This document shows, piece after piece, positions 1 through 12,496 of a stretch of DNA of 64,000 nucleotides; within the stretch, counting starts at the first letter, position 1, and each line of letters begins with the position of its first letter. Made by a program: the position numbers and the translations under genes. Origin of the DNA: Hormiphora californensis (Eukaryota > Ctenophora > Tentaculata > Cydippida > Pleurobrachiidae); NCBI GenBank assembly GCA_020137815.1, contig CM035355.1:1181963-1245962 (forward strand), read 5' to 3'. Below the pieces are notes generated by a model that was given only the letters and a program-made list of their open reading frames with translations, made no database searches and was not told the origin of the DNA.

Positions 1-146
1 CGTTACAATATGGTGTGTGGGATTTGCGGGAAGTTTTACTTCCAAACCCAATCATCATTAAATCATAATTAGAACGTTATACAATTACAATTCACTCCGT
101 TAAGTTAAATTACTATTCAGTGGGACTAACAAATCTTCATCTCTAG

Positions 147-441
147 GATCATTGACACCCAACTCAAGAAGAAGACTGAGAACATTGTCGGAGGGAAGCC
201 ACGAGGACTTCCAATATGAACTCAATTACGGTAAATGAACTATTCGTGTTGTTTATCAGAAAGCTTCCGTCTTTACATGGTCGATCAATAATCATTTAGG
301 AGTCGATATTTTTGCCTGAGTTGAAGGCCCCAAGGTGTGTGACCTGCTCTAAATTTTACCATCCAATCTGCCAAGAAGGTGCTTCCAAATCTGGTGGGAT
401 TTCCACTCAATCTGTCGGGTGGTTATTCACTTGGGCAGGGA

Positions 442-477
<36 letters not shown>

Positions 478-2040
478 ATGAGAGAGAGAGAGAGAGAGAG
501 GGAGATAGGGAGAGAGGGGGAGAGTAATGAGAGAGAGAGAGAGGGGGAGAGGGAGGGAGGGAGGGAGGAACTATTAAGTTGATGCAGAAACAGCTGTAGT
601 GCACCAGCTTGGTGGTGCCCCTTTATTAAAGAGTTGAGTAGTCATGATGTCCTTCAGCCTAATGGACTCTCGGAAACTTAGTCATTCACCCCCTAAAAGA
701 TGATGAATGAGATAGGGCGAGAGAGAGAGAGAGAGAGAGGGGGGGGAGCGACGCAGGAGCCAGGAGAGAAGAGGGATAGATTACAGAAAACTCGTAGCTG
801 GCACTTCTCTCATCTCTTTATCGGCATGCCATCTCTATCAAAGATTTCCAGGCTTGTTATTGTTAGCAGGGAGGAGAGAAAAACGCTAAGTGCACCCTTG
901 TAGCCAAGATACTGTAGCATGGGAAATCTAGCCGGAAGAGTTTTTCAGGCGTGTAGGGGTAGCAGGGCGAGGAGAAAACAATGCACCCTTGTATCTAAGA
1001 TAGATGAGCTAGAGAAATCAATCTGCTTCTCTATGCTACGCTTCCTCTCTCCCTCTAGAGCTTCGATTGACGTCTGTCTCATCCTCGCTCTCTCTCTCTT
1101 CTTCTCTTTCCTATCCCAGTGTCGATAATACTGTCTACCACCCTGTTATCAATAAGCACTGCTGATATCTGGATAATTTAAGTTACGGGCGAAACTAGGG
1201 CCAACATAATGAGGTTTAAGAGTAGACACATGCATACAGTAGGACTTTGCGTTTACCCATAACCATGCATTGCCCTATTCGGGGTGATGAATAATTCAGA
1301 AGGGGTACATGACCGGTTGGTAAATCACCGAGAGTGGCACGATGGACTTGTTGTGCAAGTTTCCCCCAAATCAGACTCATGGTGCCCCAGTATTGTTTGT
1401 GATAAAATATAATTATATGATAAGCGGTGACAATAATCTAAAAGTAAAGAGAGGGTGATAAAGAATTGCTGGAAGTGTGCCAAAGTAACCCTGGCGTGCC
1501 CCGTGCTAATCGACCTATCATCACCTCTATCTAGGCCAGATTATTATACACACAACTCCTACTTCACCTGTCCCCTTCTACCGCTACTCACTTTAAAGGA
1601 TTCTGGATAGGTGCCAGCTGCATTTCTACTGACCCCACAATTTCAGATCCCACAAACCCTGATCTGACGTTAATTCCCATCTTTAACTCTCGTATCCCCC
1701 CACAGGCCAACTGTCCCACCCCGACATATACCCGGAAGTGGTTGCAGCCCGACTCTCAGTATATGCAGACCAGATAACACCATCACTGGGACTCTATCCT
1801 GGTCTCAACAGTGTGTCACATGCTCTGATAATGAGGCTACTAGCTGTAGCGGACCGAATGGAACGAGAATACTTCTCCCAACACACAACCGCAGTATTCA
1901 GTACACAGCAGCAGCAACAGAGAAGTGATTTAGTAGAGTGCCATACAACTTCATCAGCCATTTCCCGATCTCTCTTCCTTGGTTCAGTGATAGCCATAGG
2001 GTCTGCTGCCGTTGCTGTACTGTGGCATCTAAAGCGGTGA
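147..2040 (+). CDS. 3' part of a tail-anchored protein with a BH3-like helix
   Basis: Two exons are visible, 147-230 and 1706-2040, joined in phase (G + GC codon). The acceptors are ctctag and ccacag and the donor is g|gtaaat. The 5' part lies outside the window. The visible 138 residues end in a hydrophobic helix (SLFLGSVIAIGSAAVAVLW) followed by HLKR and the stop, the layout of a C-terminal tail anchor for mitochondria or ER. About 65 residues before the anchor, ALIMRLLAVADRMEREY (about 1822-1872) fits the spacing of BCL-2 family BH3 helices (L-x-x-h-small-D-x-h), and a QQQQQ run follows. I do not recognise the family by overall sequence. No BH1 NWGR motif is seen in the visible part. The gene structure is well supported; the BH3 reading is a hypothesis. 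Confidence 0.6.
447..571. repeat. (GA)n-rich microsatellite in intron
   Basis: GA dinucleotide runs interrupted by short taatg and ggg spacers. A second short run lies at 718-738. Both are in the 1475-bp intron 231-1705 of the tail-anchored gene. That intron also holds a diverged duplication: the segment near 855-910 resembles 950-1003. Nothing else is recognised there. Confidence 0.8.
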
Positions 2041-3905
2041 ATATCACACCCTCCTGATAAGACACTGACTGTCATCATATCCTTGATATATCAGTTGTTT
2101 AAATTATTAATAACACATACTGGCTGTGTTTTCCAGTCCAGAGACAAAACGTGCAAATTTGGGATTTGAGAAACTAAGCTTTTTTGAGATGACAAGATAG
2201 TGAGAAGAGAGTGTTATATTAAAAAGCAATTTGAGTGTTTTTCGTGTAGATTACTTAGGTTATGTAACTCAGTTAAAATCATGTTCGCGTCCCTTTATCA
2301 ACAAACTGACTTCTGTGAGTTTCATTTCGGTCAGAACTGTTCTGGCTTTAAAAAAGTCCATGATATCTCACAGACTTTCAGTAAAAGGGATCGTGCATCA
2401 TATTATTTGTCCCCGGCTTAGAGTATGTTATAGAATTTAGTGTTTGCCGACTACTGTTATAGATCTAACTACCAGACTACAGGTCTAACTAGTTGTTTTT
2501 CGAGAGAAGATTTTCAGTATAATTATCATATCTTGCTGATTTTTACATTTGGTACGGATTTATAAGTGTCAGGTGTAGCTGAACAGTGCTATTAGTGTAC
2601 TGTGAGGAACGGGCTTGTTTGTATGGATTTTGAAAGTTGGGATTCAGAGAAACCGGTTTTCTCTTAGCATGTGCGGTATTTTCTTGGGGGAAATTCTAGC
2701 TGAGCTAGCGGGATCTATTTTTTGAAAAGCTACAACTACAAACATCTCATATTGATATTGTTCTGTATTTTAGTTTTTGCCAAAAACACATTTTGTCACT
2801 AAGTATAAACAAGTTTTTGACATTATAAACACGTTGATTTAAAGAAATCGAGTTTTCTTTTCCGATAGACAGACGTGTTTCTGAATAAATGATAAAAAGT
2901 TTATTTAATTCTATATTTTCACCACGTATTATTATGAACCTACTTGACACAAGTTTTACGTCTCATGCCGATTAATGTCAGGCTGTGCCTCTCCGGTGTG
3001 CGGCGTAAAACATTTCAAACTATGACGTTATCACTTTTTTTGTTGTTATCAATTATAATAATCAATACTTTTTCAATTTTTGTTTGATTTTTGTGCCCCT
3101 GTTAAAAGCTGTTTTACGCTTTGGTTTAAAATGCTGTCTGTGTGACATGTTTCATTTCCCACATTGTTCAGTGTGGAACGTTAAACATGGTTTGTGGGTA
3201 ATCTCGTTATGTGTGTGAAGCTGTAGATGTATCGCACATTTAAAGACCTAGGACCCTGTTTTAAGATGCGGTTACAATAAATTATTGTTTTGTTTACTCC
3301 AATGATTGTAAAAATAAGAGTTGTCTTTATCTCGTCAAGTACCTATCTCCGATTAGTTTTTGGTCCCAATGTAGGCACCCGTTTTACAAACTGAGTATCT
3401 TTAATTCAAAACTGATTTTCGGTTGACATTCTTTAAGGAAACTGGTGCCTACATTTTTGATGAAAAGGTCAAAATATTGTATATCGTTAAAACTAAGATC
3501 TGAGAAACAATGTTCATATGTTACTCTTTCCATTTGTAATTATATTTGTTTTTCTCGCAATAAAAGAGTTTTTACACTTTCAACCCCCTATTCCACTCCT
3601 AACGATTGGACTCGAGTCTATGCCGTTACACTGGCATGCCAGATACCAGGGTAAGGCAGCCCGGGACCTGGCATGCCAGCTTTTCTTCACTTCGAGATGC
3701 GGAACAAGAATAGTCGCATGTCCGTTAGACGCGAAAACAAAAACATCAAAACAGGAATCTTCGCGCGAAAAAACAAGCCGCGCAAAAACGCTCCGCGCGA
3801 AAAGGCCAGAGCGCGCCGCGCGTAGCCGTGATTTCAAGAACTAAATTTCCAACATAAAAGTCAAAACTAAATTTTTTAGTTTTGAAACAAAAAAAGTTTT
3901 GAAAA
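2041..3905. other. AT-rich intergenic stretch
   Basis: No supported gene. It presumably begins with the 3' UTR of the tail-anchored gene. Two copies of the 12-base palindrome CTGGCATGCCAG lie near 3630 and 3670. A GCGC-rich tract follows at about 3740-3830; a similar GCGC-rich tract ending in atttcaaga occurs near 16330-16375, which suggests a dispersed repeat. Confidence 0.5.
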
Positions 3906-3907
3906 TA

Positions 3908-4813
3908 GGGATCCCTAAAAAAGTTCAGTATTTACACAGAGTTTACACCAGTTAAGCCATTTCGGTTTTTCCCACGGTAGCGTGGGAAGAAAAATTTCGA
4001 AATCTGCGCTGTGATTGGCTTAAATTTTCTATCGTCAGAAATTTCAGCCAATCACAGCGCACGTTAACGTAATCGAGCTTCAACAAACGGTTATCAACCA
4101 CCAGAAGCAACAACTCAGTACAGTGACAGCATCGGTGCAGAAGGTGAAAGCCTACTCTACTGTGCTAGCACAGAATTGTGCTGCAACCTCCCCCAAAGTG
4201 GGAAAACCACTACCAGTGAATCATCCTACTCCCGTCCAACAGCCCGGAAGAGAGAAGAACATGGTTGTGTTTTGTCTCCCAGAAACAACCGATAGAGTAG
4301 CTAAAACTACTTTAGACGAACTTTTTGAGGAATTAAATGAGAAACCGAAAGTGACTACGATGAAACGCATCGGCGAAAGAAATGAGAAGCGCCCTAGACC
4401 GCTCTTAGTATCCCTGGAGAAGAGAGCGACTCTCCTCGCACTCCTCAGAAAGGCACGAAACCTCAAAGACTCCAAACAGTTTTCGGCTGTTTATCTCTCT
4501 CCGGATCTTACGCCCTCTGAACTGAAAGAGCAAAAAGCTCTAAGGTCCACTTTGAAGCGGATACGATCAGAAGATCCTGACGGCTGCTACTTCATCCGTA
4601 ATAATCTTATCCAAGTGGGATAGTTCCCCACTAACTCACCGTTATCAGAGAACCGTGCTAGGAGCAGGCAGTCTACTGCAGTCCCTTTCAAATTAAGGAA
4701 AACGAGTTGTCTGTATACAAACTGTGTCAGTGCGGGATATAAACTGTCATTTTTATTATTATTATTATTATGGTGTAAACGCTGTGTAAATACTGAACTT
4801 TTTTAGGGATCCC
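3908..4813. mobile_element. 906-bp TIR element with TA target duplications
   Basis: The two ends are inverted copies of each other, starting GGGATCCCTAAAAAAGTTCA on the left and ending with its complement on the right, about 40 bases long. They are flanked by TA at 3906-3907 and 4814-4815. Inside the left end is a second hairpin, TGCGCTGTGATTGGCT against AGCCAATCACAGCGCA (about 4005-4061). The interior is an ORF similar to LINE ORF1, not a transposase. The same ends occur on the element at 18837-19378. TA duplication is typical of Tc1/mariner-like insertion, so this is probably a non-autonomous element mobilised in trans. Confidence 0.8.
4024..4623 (+). pseudogene. LINE ORF1-like reading frame captured inside a TIR element
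   Basis: The frame is open for 200 codons, from just after a stop at 4021 to the stop at 4621-4623, with no upstream ATG; the first in-frame ATG is at 4261. It reads as a basic, coiled-coil-like N terminus followed by an RRM-like block (VVFCLPET, PRPLLVSLEKR, LSPDLTPSELKEQKALR). That order is typical of ORF1-like proteins of non-LTR retrotransposons in marine invertebrates. It ends CYFIRNNLIQVG. A second remnant of the same C terminus lies at 16774-16875. I read it as a 5'-truncated fragment caught between the inverted repeats. Whether it is translated is unknown. Confidence 0.6.
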
Positions 4814-5064
4814 TATTGAAACAATTTTAGGAGTTGGGCATCCGGTTCCTAGATTTTTGTATGGTCAAAATGATTACTATAGGCTATGAGGTGACTTTAT
4901 CACATCACCGCTTCAGGCTTGTGACCAATGGTTCATGCAATACTCCTGGGGGTTGCCCCTCTCATACCCAACCTTTAGGGTGTGTCAGCGGTTACTTGTC
5001 TCAGGTCGCCCCTACCCTTGGATACACTGGGACCTATATCTAATCTTAAGCTTTCCCTAGTCCA

Positions 5065-8000
5065 ATGCTTCGGTTTGCGGCTCGGCGGCTGCCGTCATGG
5101 AGTAAGGCGTACCAACAAACTGCTTCCATAACAACTTTCAAAACAACAACCCTCACCAGCTCACTGAGCTCTGGAAAGCAGGACACTCTTCCCATTATTG
5201 AGGATTTCTCACGTCGTCACATTGGACCAAATGATGGTGAGGTGGAAGCAATGTTGAAAGTAGTGGGGGCTGAGAGTCTTGATGAACTTTCTCGGTTGGC
5301 CATACCTGCAAACATCCTGGATGACTCACCCCTGAAAGTGAACCCACCAACCAGTGAGTTGGAACTCGCTAGAAGGGTTACCAAGCTCGCAAAGATGAAC
5401 AAAACCTTTAGAAATTACATTGGAATGGGTTACTATGATTCGAAAGTGCCGCCACCCATTGTGAGGAATATTCTGGAAAATCCCGGCTGGTGAGTCAAAC
5501 AGAAAATTATGTATTTAATATTGTTTTTATTCAAACATGTGCTATCCAGTCTGTTCATGATTGGAATTTGAATGCTAAACTCTTTCCTCTGCCAGGTATA
5601 CTAGTTACACGCCTTATCAAGCTGAGATTGCCCAAGGTCGAATGGAGAGTCTTCTAAACTACCAAACTATGATCACCGATATGACAGGATTACCAGTGGC
5701 CAATGCCAGTCTTCTGGATGAAGCTACAGCTGCTGCCGAGGCCATGGCCCTAGCGTTCCGAAATCAAAAACGAAACAAAGATCCCGTGTTCTTCATGGAT
5801 AACGCTATATTTCCACAGACAAAGGCTGTTGTTATGACTCGAGCAAAAAACCTTGGAGTCAGGGTAAGATAAAACACTGTGCTGAGTTTTGGTGAAATCT
5901 TTCATAAATTATAAACTTTCAACACACTTCATCAAAATCAGGAAACTCCTCCCCAAATTAATATAAGTTTCAGTTTCTAGTTTGCTACAATGTCATTATC
6001 CAATGTGTTCCTAGGAGTGAAGTAGTAGAAGGGCCCTCCTTTCATCCTGATCAGTGCCATGCTAGTGCCCACTTGGGGTTTGGAAGCAGGCATCGGTTGT
6101 GGGGCCATGTCGAAGTTTCGGGCAAGGAGGGACAGCGTCAGCTTCATACTGATCATTGCAATGTGTTTGCCAAGACAGGCCCGTGGTCCAGCTAGGAATG
6201 GAATGTAGGTGAGGGTGTCGACAGTTTGGAATTCCGTTTCGGAACCGTTCTGGATCGAATTGTCGGGGATTTGGCCAGTACTTCTCATTTCGATGAAGGC
6301 AGTATTGACTCCATTGAATTTGGCATGCCTTGGGAAGATGATATCCGGATAGTTTGGTATCCTGTAACACCCATCTGGTCCCCTTCAGAAGAGTTGGGGT
6401 TAGTCGTAATGACTCTAAGATGACCATTTCGGTGTACTTCAAGTTATCCATGCTCTTTAAATCGGTGACTGGATTTTCTCGAAGTTCCTCCATCATTTTC
6501 TCGAAAATCTCCTTGTTGTTAATCATATAAGTGAAGAGAGAGCTGAGCTGTTTGGACATGTTGTCTATGACCATGTACACAGTCATGATGTCATCAACAA
6601 CCTCCTCATTTGTCAGTCCTGCAGCGTCGTTAGCGGTTACCAACCAAGCGAGCATGTCATCATCAGGATTTGTGTCCCAGCCGGCCATTTCCTTTCTCTT
6701 TTCATCGACCATTTTACGACAAATTGTTCTCAGGTTCACGATCATTTCCAAACTGTCTTTCATCTCCTTGTTCATCGCCCGTTCTCCATACATTTGGAAG
6801 ACACTCTTGAACTGAACTGGAATCACATCCAGTATAATATTCACTCGTTTCCCAATTTCCTCTGGTTGGTCGACCCCCATTGGACAGGATATTCCCATGA
6901 CTGCCGGCAGCGCCGAAAATACCATTGTCATCATCTGGTGTATGTCCATTGCTGCCCCATTTTGTACCCTTGGCTTGATCTTGGTCTCCAGCAGCCGTCC
7001 CATCAAAGGTGCGATGTGGGGGAAAAGGTTTTGCATGTTTTGTTTGGCGAAGAATCCACTAACTACTTTCCTCTTTATTGCCCACGACTGGCCGTTACCT
7101 GTTAGTATACTCTTGTAACCGGTGATTGTCTGCCCGAATAGAGCTCGGTTGGGAAGATGATCAACTTTCTTCATGTTTACAACCTCGCTGAAGATAAACT
7201 TCAGGGCTTCTGGATCAATCGTGAAGATGACGGGCCGGGTTCGAATTCTAAACTGGAAGGTCTCCCCATATTCTTCCACCCATTTAGAAAAGCATTCCAG
7301 AAAAGCGTTTTGCCTCCCATAGTTTTTCAAAGTAGGACCATTGCCCTGGAAGAAGGAGCTGTATGGGGGTGGTCCGGGGAAATGGTCAAACTGTCGAGCG
7401 TAGAGCCACTTTTTGGAGACATCGTATGCGTAATAGAAGGAGACGGCGAGAATGATAGAAAACAAAAGAAACATAGTTCAACCGACAACAACTGAATGAG
7501 TTTCTGCTGCTGGTTATCCTGTCCGCCCACACACCGTGTAGGTTTACAGATGTGTAGGCGTGTTGTGTGCGTGTATCAATGGTTGTGGCAAGTGCAACCT
7601 CACTACGTGCCTTAACCAGCAGATATTACTGCAACCAAGTGAAACCTAACTGCAACTTCAGTAAGCTATTATTATTAGTTAGCAATGGAAAGAGTTCTCC
7701 CCCCCCCCCCCAAAATGAGGGAGTTAAAAAACAATCACCAAAAAAGATCGTTTGCTTTCTAAATTCTAACACCATCTAGAAACTGTGAACTGAGACTTAG
7801 CATGCTAGGTTTATACCCAGTCGATACTTGTAGGGTCCCGTGCCGCTTTTTCAACCAAACTTCCCCAGGTTATTATTGGTGATTACTCTACATTCGACTA
7901 TGCCACGCCTGGTCTCTGTGGCGTTCTGTTCCAGTATCCTAACAGTGATGGGAAAGTTATTGATTACAGCGAATACATCAAGGCAGCTCATGCCAACAAA

Positions 8001-8483
8001 GTGAGTCATTAGTTCTTAATGCATGTGTCCAACTGATTTGTGAAATCAATTACAAAAACTTGTTTGTGACTTAATTCAATGCCCTGATACTGCATGTTTT
8101 CAAATATCGTTCTTCTCTCAGACGGTTTCACAATCTGCTGTGTGTGGAAGCTGTGTGAAAATAATAAACTTATTTCATAGTTGCACACATATATGAAGTA
8201 TGAAAATAGCACTACACATATGAAACAGCAGTGCAGGCTGCTACATGTTCCTGCCACATCCAATATTGCTATCTTATATCTCTCAGGCCCTGGCTGCATG
8301 TGCCACCGACCTACTGGCCCTTACCATGCTGACCCCACCTGGTGAAGTTGGATTTGATATCGCTCTTGGAAGTGCCCAGAGGTTTGGAGTGCCTCTTGGT
8401 TACGGGGGTCCCCATGCAGCCTTCTTCAGCGTAAAGGAAAGCCTTAAACGGGCCATTCCAGGTTTGAGTGGGAGGTGTATTGT

Positions 8484-8545
<62 letters not shown>

Positions 8546-8555
8546 CTCTCTCCCA

Positions 8556-8624
<69 letters not shown>

Positions 8625-11600
8625 GCTCCATTTCTCTTTGTAACCCCTATCTAACCAGGCCGGATTATTGGAGTAACCCGAGATGCAGATAACGGGTTGG
8701 CGTTCAGGCTCACCCTGCAGACTAGGGAGCAACACATTAAGAGGAACAAGGCTACTAGTAACATCTGTACAGCACAGGTAGGAACAAGGCTACTAGTAAC
8801 ATCTGTACAGCACAGGTATGAACAGGGCTACTAGTAACATCTGTACAACACAGGTAGGAACAAGGCTACTAGTAACATCTGTACAGCACAGGTAGGAACA
8901 AGGCTACTAGTAACATCTGTACAGCACAGGTAGGAACAGGGCTACTACTTTTAGTTATATGACAATGTTATATCCATTCAGCAAAACCCCTGGTGTGAAT
9001 ACAATTATTATTGATTTACCCTCTCTTCCAGGCTCTGTTGGCTAACATGGCGGCTATGTATGCTGTGTATCACGGTGCTGATGGACTCCGCTCCATTGCT
9101 GAGAAGGTTCATTTCTCTACTTGTATTGTGGCTGAAGGTAAGGAGATTCCACCAACTCATTCCACTATGTTACTTGTACCAACCAAGTGTTATTGTGTTG
9201 GAGACACACGCCTGAGTTCCGTGTACATTATTTGAGTTCTGTTTCCTCCCTCTCTCTCTCTCTCTCTCTGTTAGATCGATAGAGAAACGTTTAGCTAGTG
9301 TACCAGCTACCAATAACAGAGTACACAGCTATCTCTCCTTCCTTTTCTAGTTCTCCATCTCTCTACAGTCTACACACACTACTGCTTGTGAAATATGTCT
9401 CCCCTTAGTAGAAGAGTGTTATTTCAGGAACTATAAACAAGACAAACTTGTGTTCAATAAACATCGCTGGCTGACAATAATGTTCAATAATTTTCCCACG
9501 ACAGGTGCCAGAAGGGCTGGCCATCACATTGAGGATGGTGCCTTCTTCGACACTCTGAAGATCAAAATCCGATCTGAACAGGCATTCCAAGATGCCCTCG
9601 TTAACGCAGAGATAAGGCAGATTAATATCAGGATATACGATGGAGAAGCTAACACAGTAAGTACTCCATCCTCTCTCACCTACCTGTAAAAGTTAGAACA
9701 AGTCTAGTTTGGGATCAACAGCAAGTTCAACTTGTAGAGTTCTTTGAGGGGCAGTATGACACTATTTGTTACTACCACCCCTAGATTGGAATTTCCCTGG
9801 ATGAGACAGTAACTTCTGAGGATCTTGATGATCTGTTGTTTGTTCTCGGAGCACCATCCAGTGTAAGAAATTATTTTGTTTCTAGATTCCACATCCATTT
9901 AATAATCCCATGTACTACATAATATACTGTTTTTTGAGACACAGTTAACTAATTATATGTAGTAAGTTATACAATTAACTAATTAATGTAATTGCCAGTC
10001 TAGTTGGAGTGGTACAGATGGTTCGGTAAGGTGTTGTGCTAACGTGAACTGTGAAGCTTTTTGAAACTACAACAGCTACATTAAACGCTTGTATTGCTAC
10101 TTTTAATTTATCCAGCAATTTCAGGCACTTGTCCAGCTAATGTTATTTTAATAGCTCTAGACTTTGTCTAACAAGCTATAAGCTTTATATAGTTAGATGG
10201 AGAGTGAGAACAATATCACATGCTACCTAACACACGTCTGTTCGTTACTAACGGCTAAGCATTGTGCTAGGAACTCTTGGTTAACTCTGCACTCTGCACT
10301 AAGTACTTGTCGGAGAATTTGAAAGGTTTACCAAGACGTGGTAACTAGAGACTACCATGTATAATAAAGGGTGGGTCGGGCGAACTGATCCTAAACTGGC
10401 CAACACATGGTAACGAGAGCGGTGGGCTACCGTCTTGGCGTGCACTGTCACCGGTACATGTCAAATGGAAAGGGGGGTGGACTATAGCCGCTGCATCTCG
10501 TTTCTGCCAACTAGGGTTTCATGATATAAGATCACGATCAATCTGCTAATAGTGTGAAGCAATATGTGCCTAATCGAGATGAATCTAGCCGAGATCCCTG
10601 CTGTATGGCTTGTAAACAGGGTATCGGAGCTAGAGGGTTCCGTACAGTTGTAACACTAGTTGGCAGAAACGAGATGCAGCGGCTATAGTCCACCCCCCTT
10701 TCCATTTGACATGTACCGGTGACAGTGCACGCCAAGACGGTAGCCCACCGCTCTCGTTACCATGTGTTGGCCAGTTTAGGATCAGTTCGCCCGACCCACC
10801 CTTTATATATCAGTTGTTTAATCGCACTGTACGGGAGAGAACTGTGTTAAAGACCTGAATGGAGCCTACTGACTAACACATGAGAAGGTTGTATCGACTC
10901 TTGTTAGAATACAATGTTTGTTTCTATCAGGGTTTCATGATATAAGATCACGATCAATCTGCTAATAGTGTGAAGCAATATGTGCCTAATCGAGATGAAT
11001 CTAGCCGAGATCCCTGCTGTATGGCTTGTAAACAGGGTATCGGAGCTGGAGGGTTCCGTACAGTTGTAACACTAGTTGGCAGAAACGAGATGCAGCGGCT
11101 ATAGTCCACCCCCCTTTCCATTTGACATGTACCGGTGACAGTGCACGCCAAGACGGTAGCCCACCGCTCTCGTTACCATGTGTTGGCCAGTTTAGGATCA
11201 GTTCGCCCGACCCACCCTTTATATATCAGTTGTTTAATCGCACTGTACGGGAGAGAACTGTGTTAAAGACCTGAATGGAGCCTACTGACTAACACATGAG
11301 AAGGTTGTATCGACTCTTGTTAGAATACAATGTTTGTTTCTATCAGGGTTTCATGATATAAGATCACGATCAATCTGCTAATAGTGTGAAGCAATATGTG
11401 CCTAATCGAGATGAATCTAGCCGAGATCCCTGCTGTATGGCTTGTAAACAGGGTATCGGAGCTGGAGGGTTCCGTACAGTTGTAACACTAGTTGGCAGAA
11501 ACGAGATGCAGCGGCTATAGTCCACCCCCCTTTCCATTTACCATGTATAATCCTTGTCTCATATAAGACCGTCCTCTCCGCACCGGGCCGAAGGCCCGGT

Positions 11601-12415
11601 GCGGCTACGTGAGGCCGCGTAGTTGCGCGATGTACAGTCAGTGTCTGACAAGTATAATCCACATATTTTTCACGGCGTGGGTCGTACAACTTATCATGAT
11701 CTCCTAATATCTCCTAATCATTATTCAAAGTTAGCTTGATGGCTATACAGTGCTCAATCTTTGCAGAGAAAAACCAAACACAAAAACACAGAAAATTCGT
11801 TTTCTTTGTTTTTTGTCTCCTAATATTCATGTCAATGTTTTTAGACGAATCTGTGGCAACAGTTCAAACCTCGTGATGGTGGTATTTTGAGGACAAAGTT
11901 CGAGAGGACATCTGAGTATCTAACCCACCCAACATTCAAGAAATACCACAGTGAACACCAGCTAACCAGGTAGAGGAAAAGAAAAGAGGGAGAGAGAAAG
12001 AGAGGAGAAGGGAAACGAGGGTAGACAAAACCATCTTTCGAGAGAAAAAGAAAAGAGAAAAAAGGGCTCAAATAATACTGTAAAGAGGTTGAACAAGGAC
12101 GGGAAAGTATAGCACGCTCTGTAGAGAAGGTACACACCCCGTAGCTAAGACCCAGCCCAAGATATTACGCGGGCATGGAAAATAAAAGCTAAGCAGACCC
12201 CAGGAGAGAGAGAGCCTAGAGCCGACAGCTAGCGAAGAGAGCGATAGACTGCGCAAAAAGAGACCGTTTATAGAGAGAGAGAAGCGCAGAGACGAGAAGA
12301 GAAGGATGAAAGACTATATATAAGAATGAGATCGAGAGATCTTGTCTATAGAGTCGAAGATCGTAGCGATACGGCGGATCTGAAGTCTTGAAGCTTCTTC
12401 TTAGTCCTCATGACG

Positions 12416-12496
<81 letters not shown>

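Noticed and set aside
407-604. Arg/Glu and Leu/Ser-rich ORFs over GA/CT repeats (also near 8311-8735, 31909-32151, 35791-36060, 37517-37801, 60291-60591, 63794-63982)
   Set aside because: Dinucleotide repeats are open in several frames on both strands; no coding evidence.
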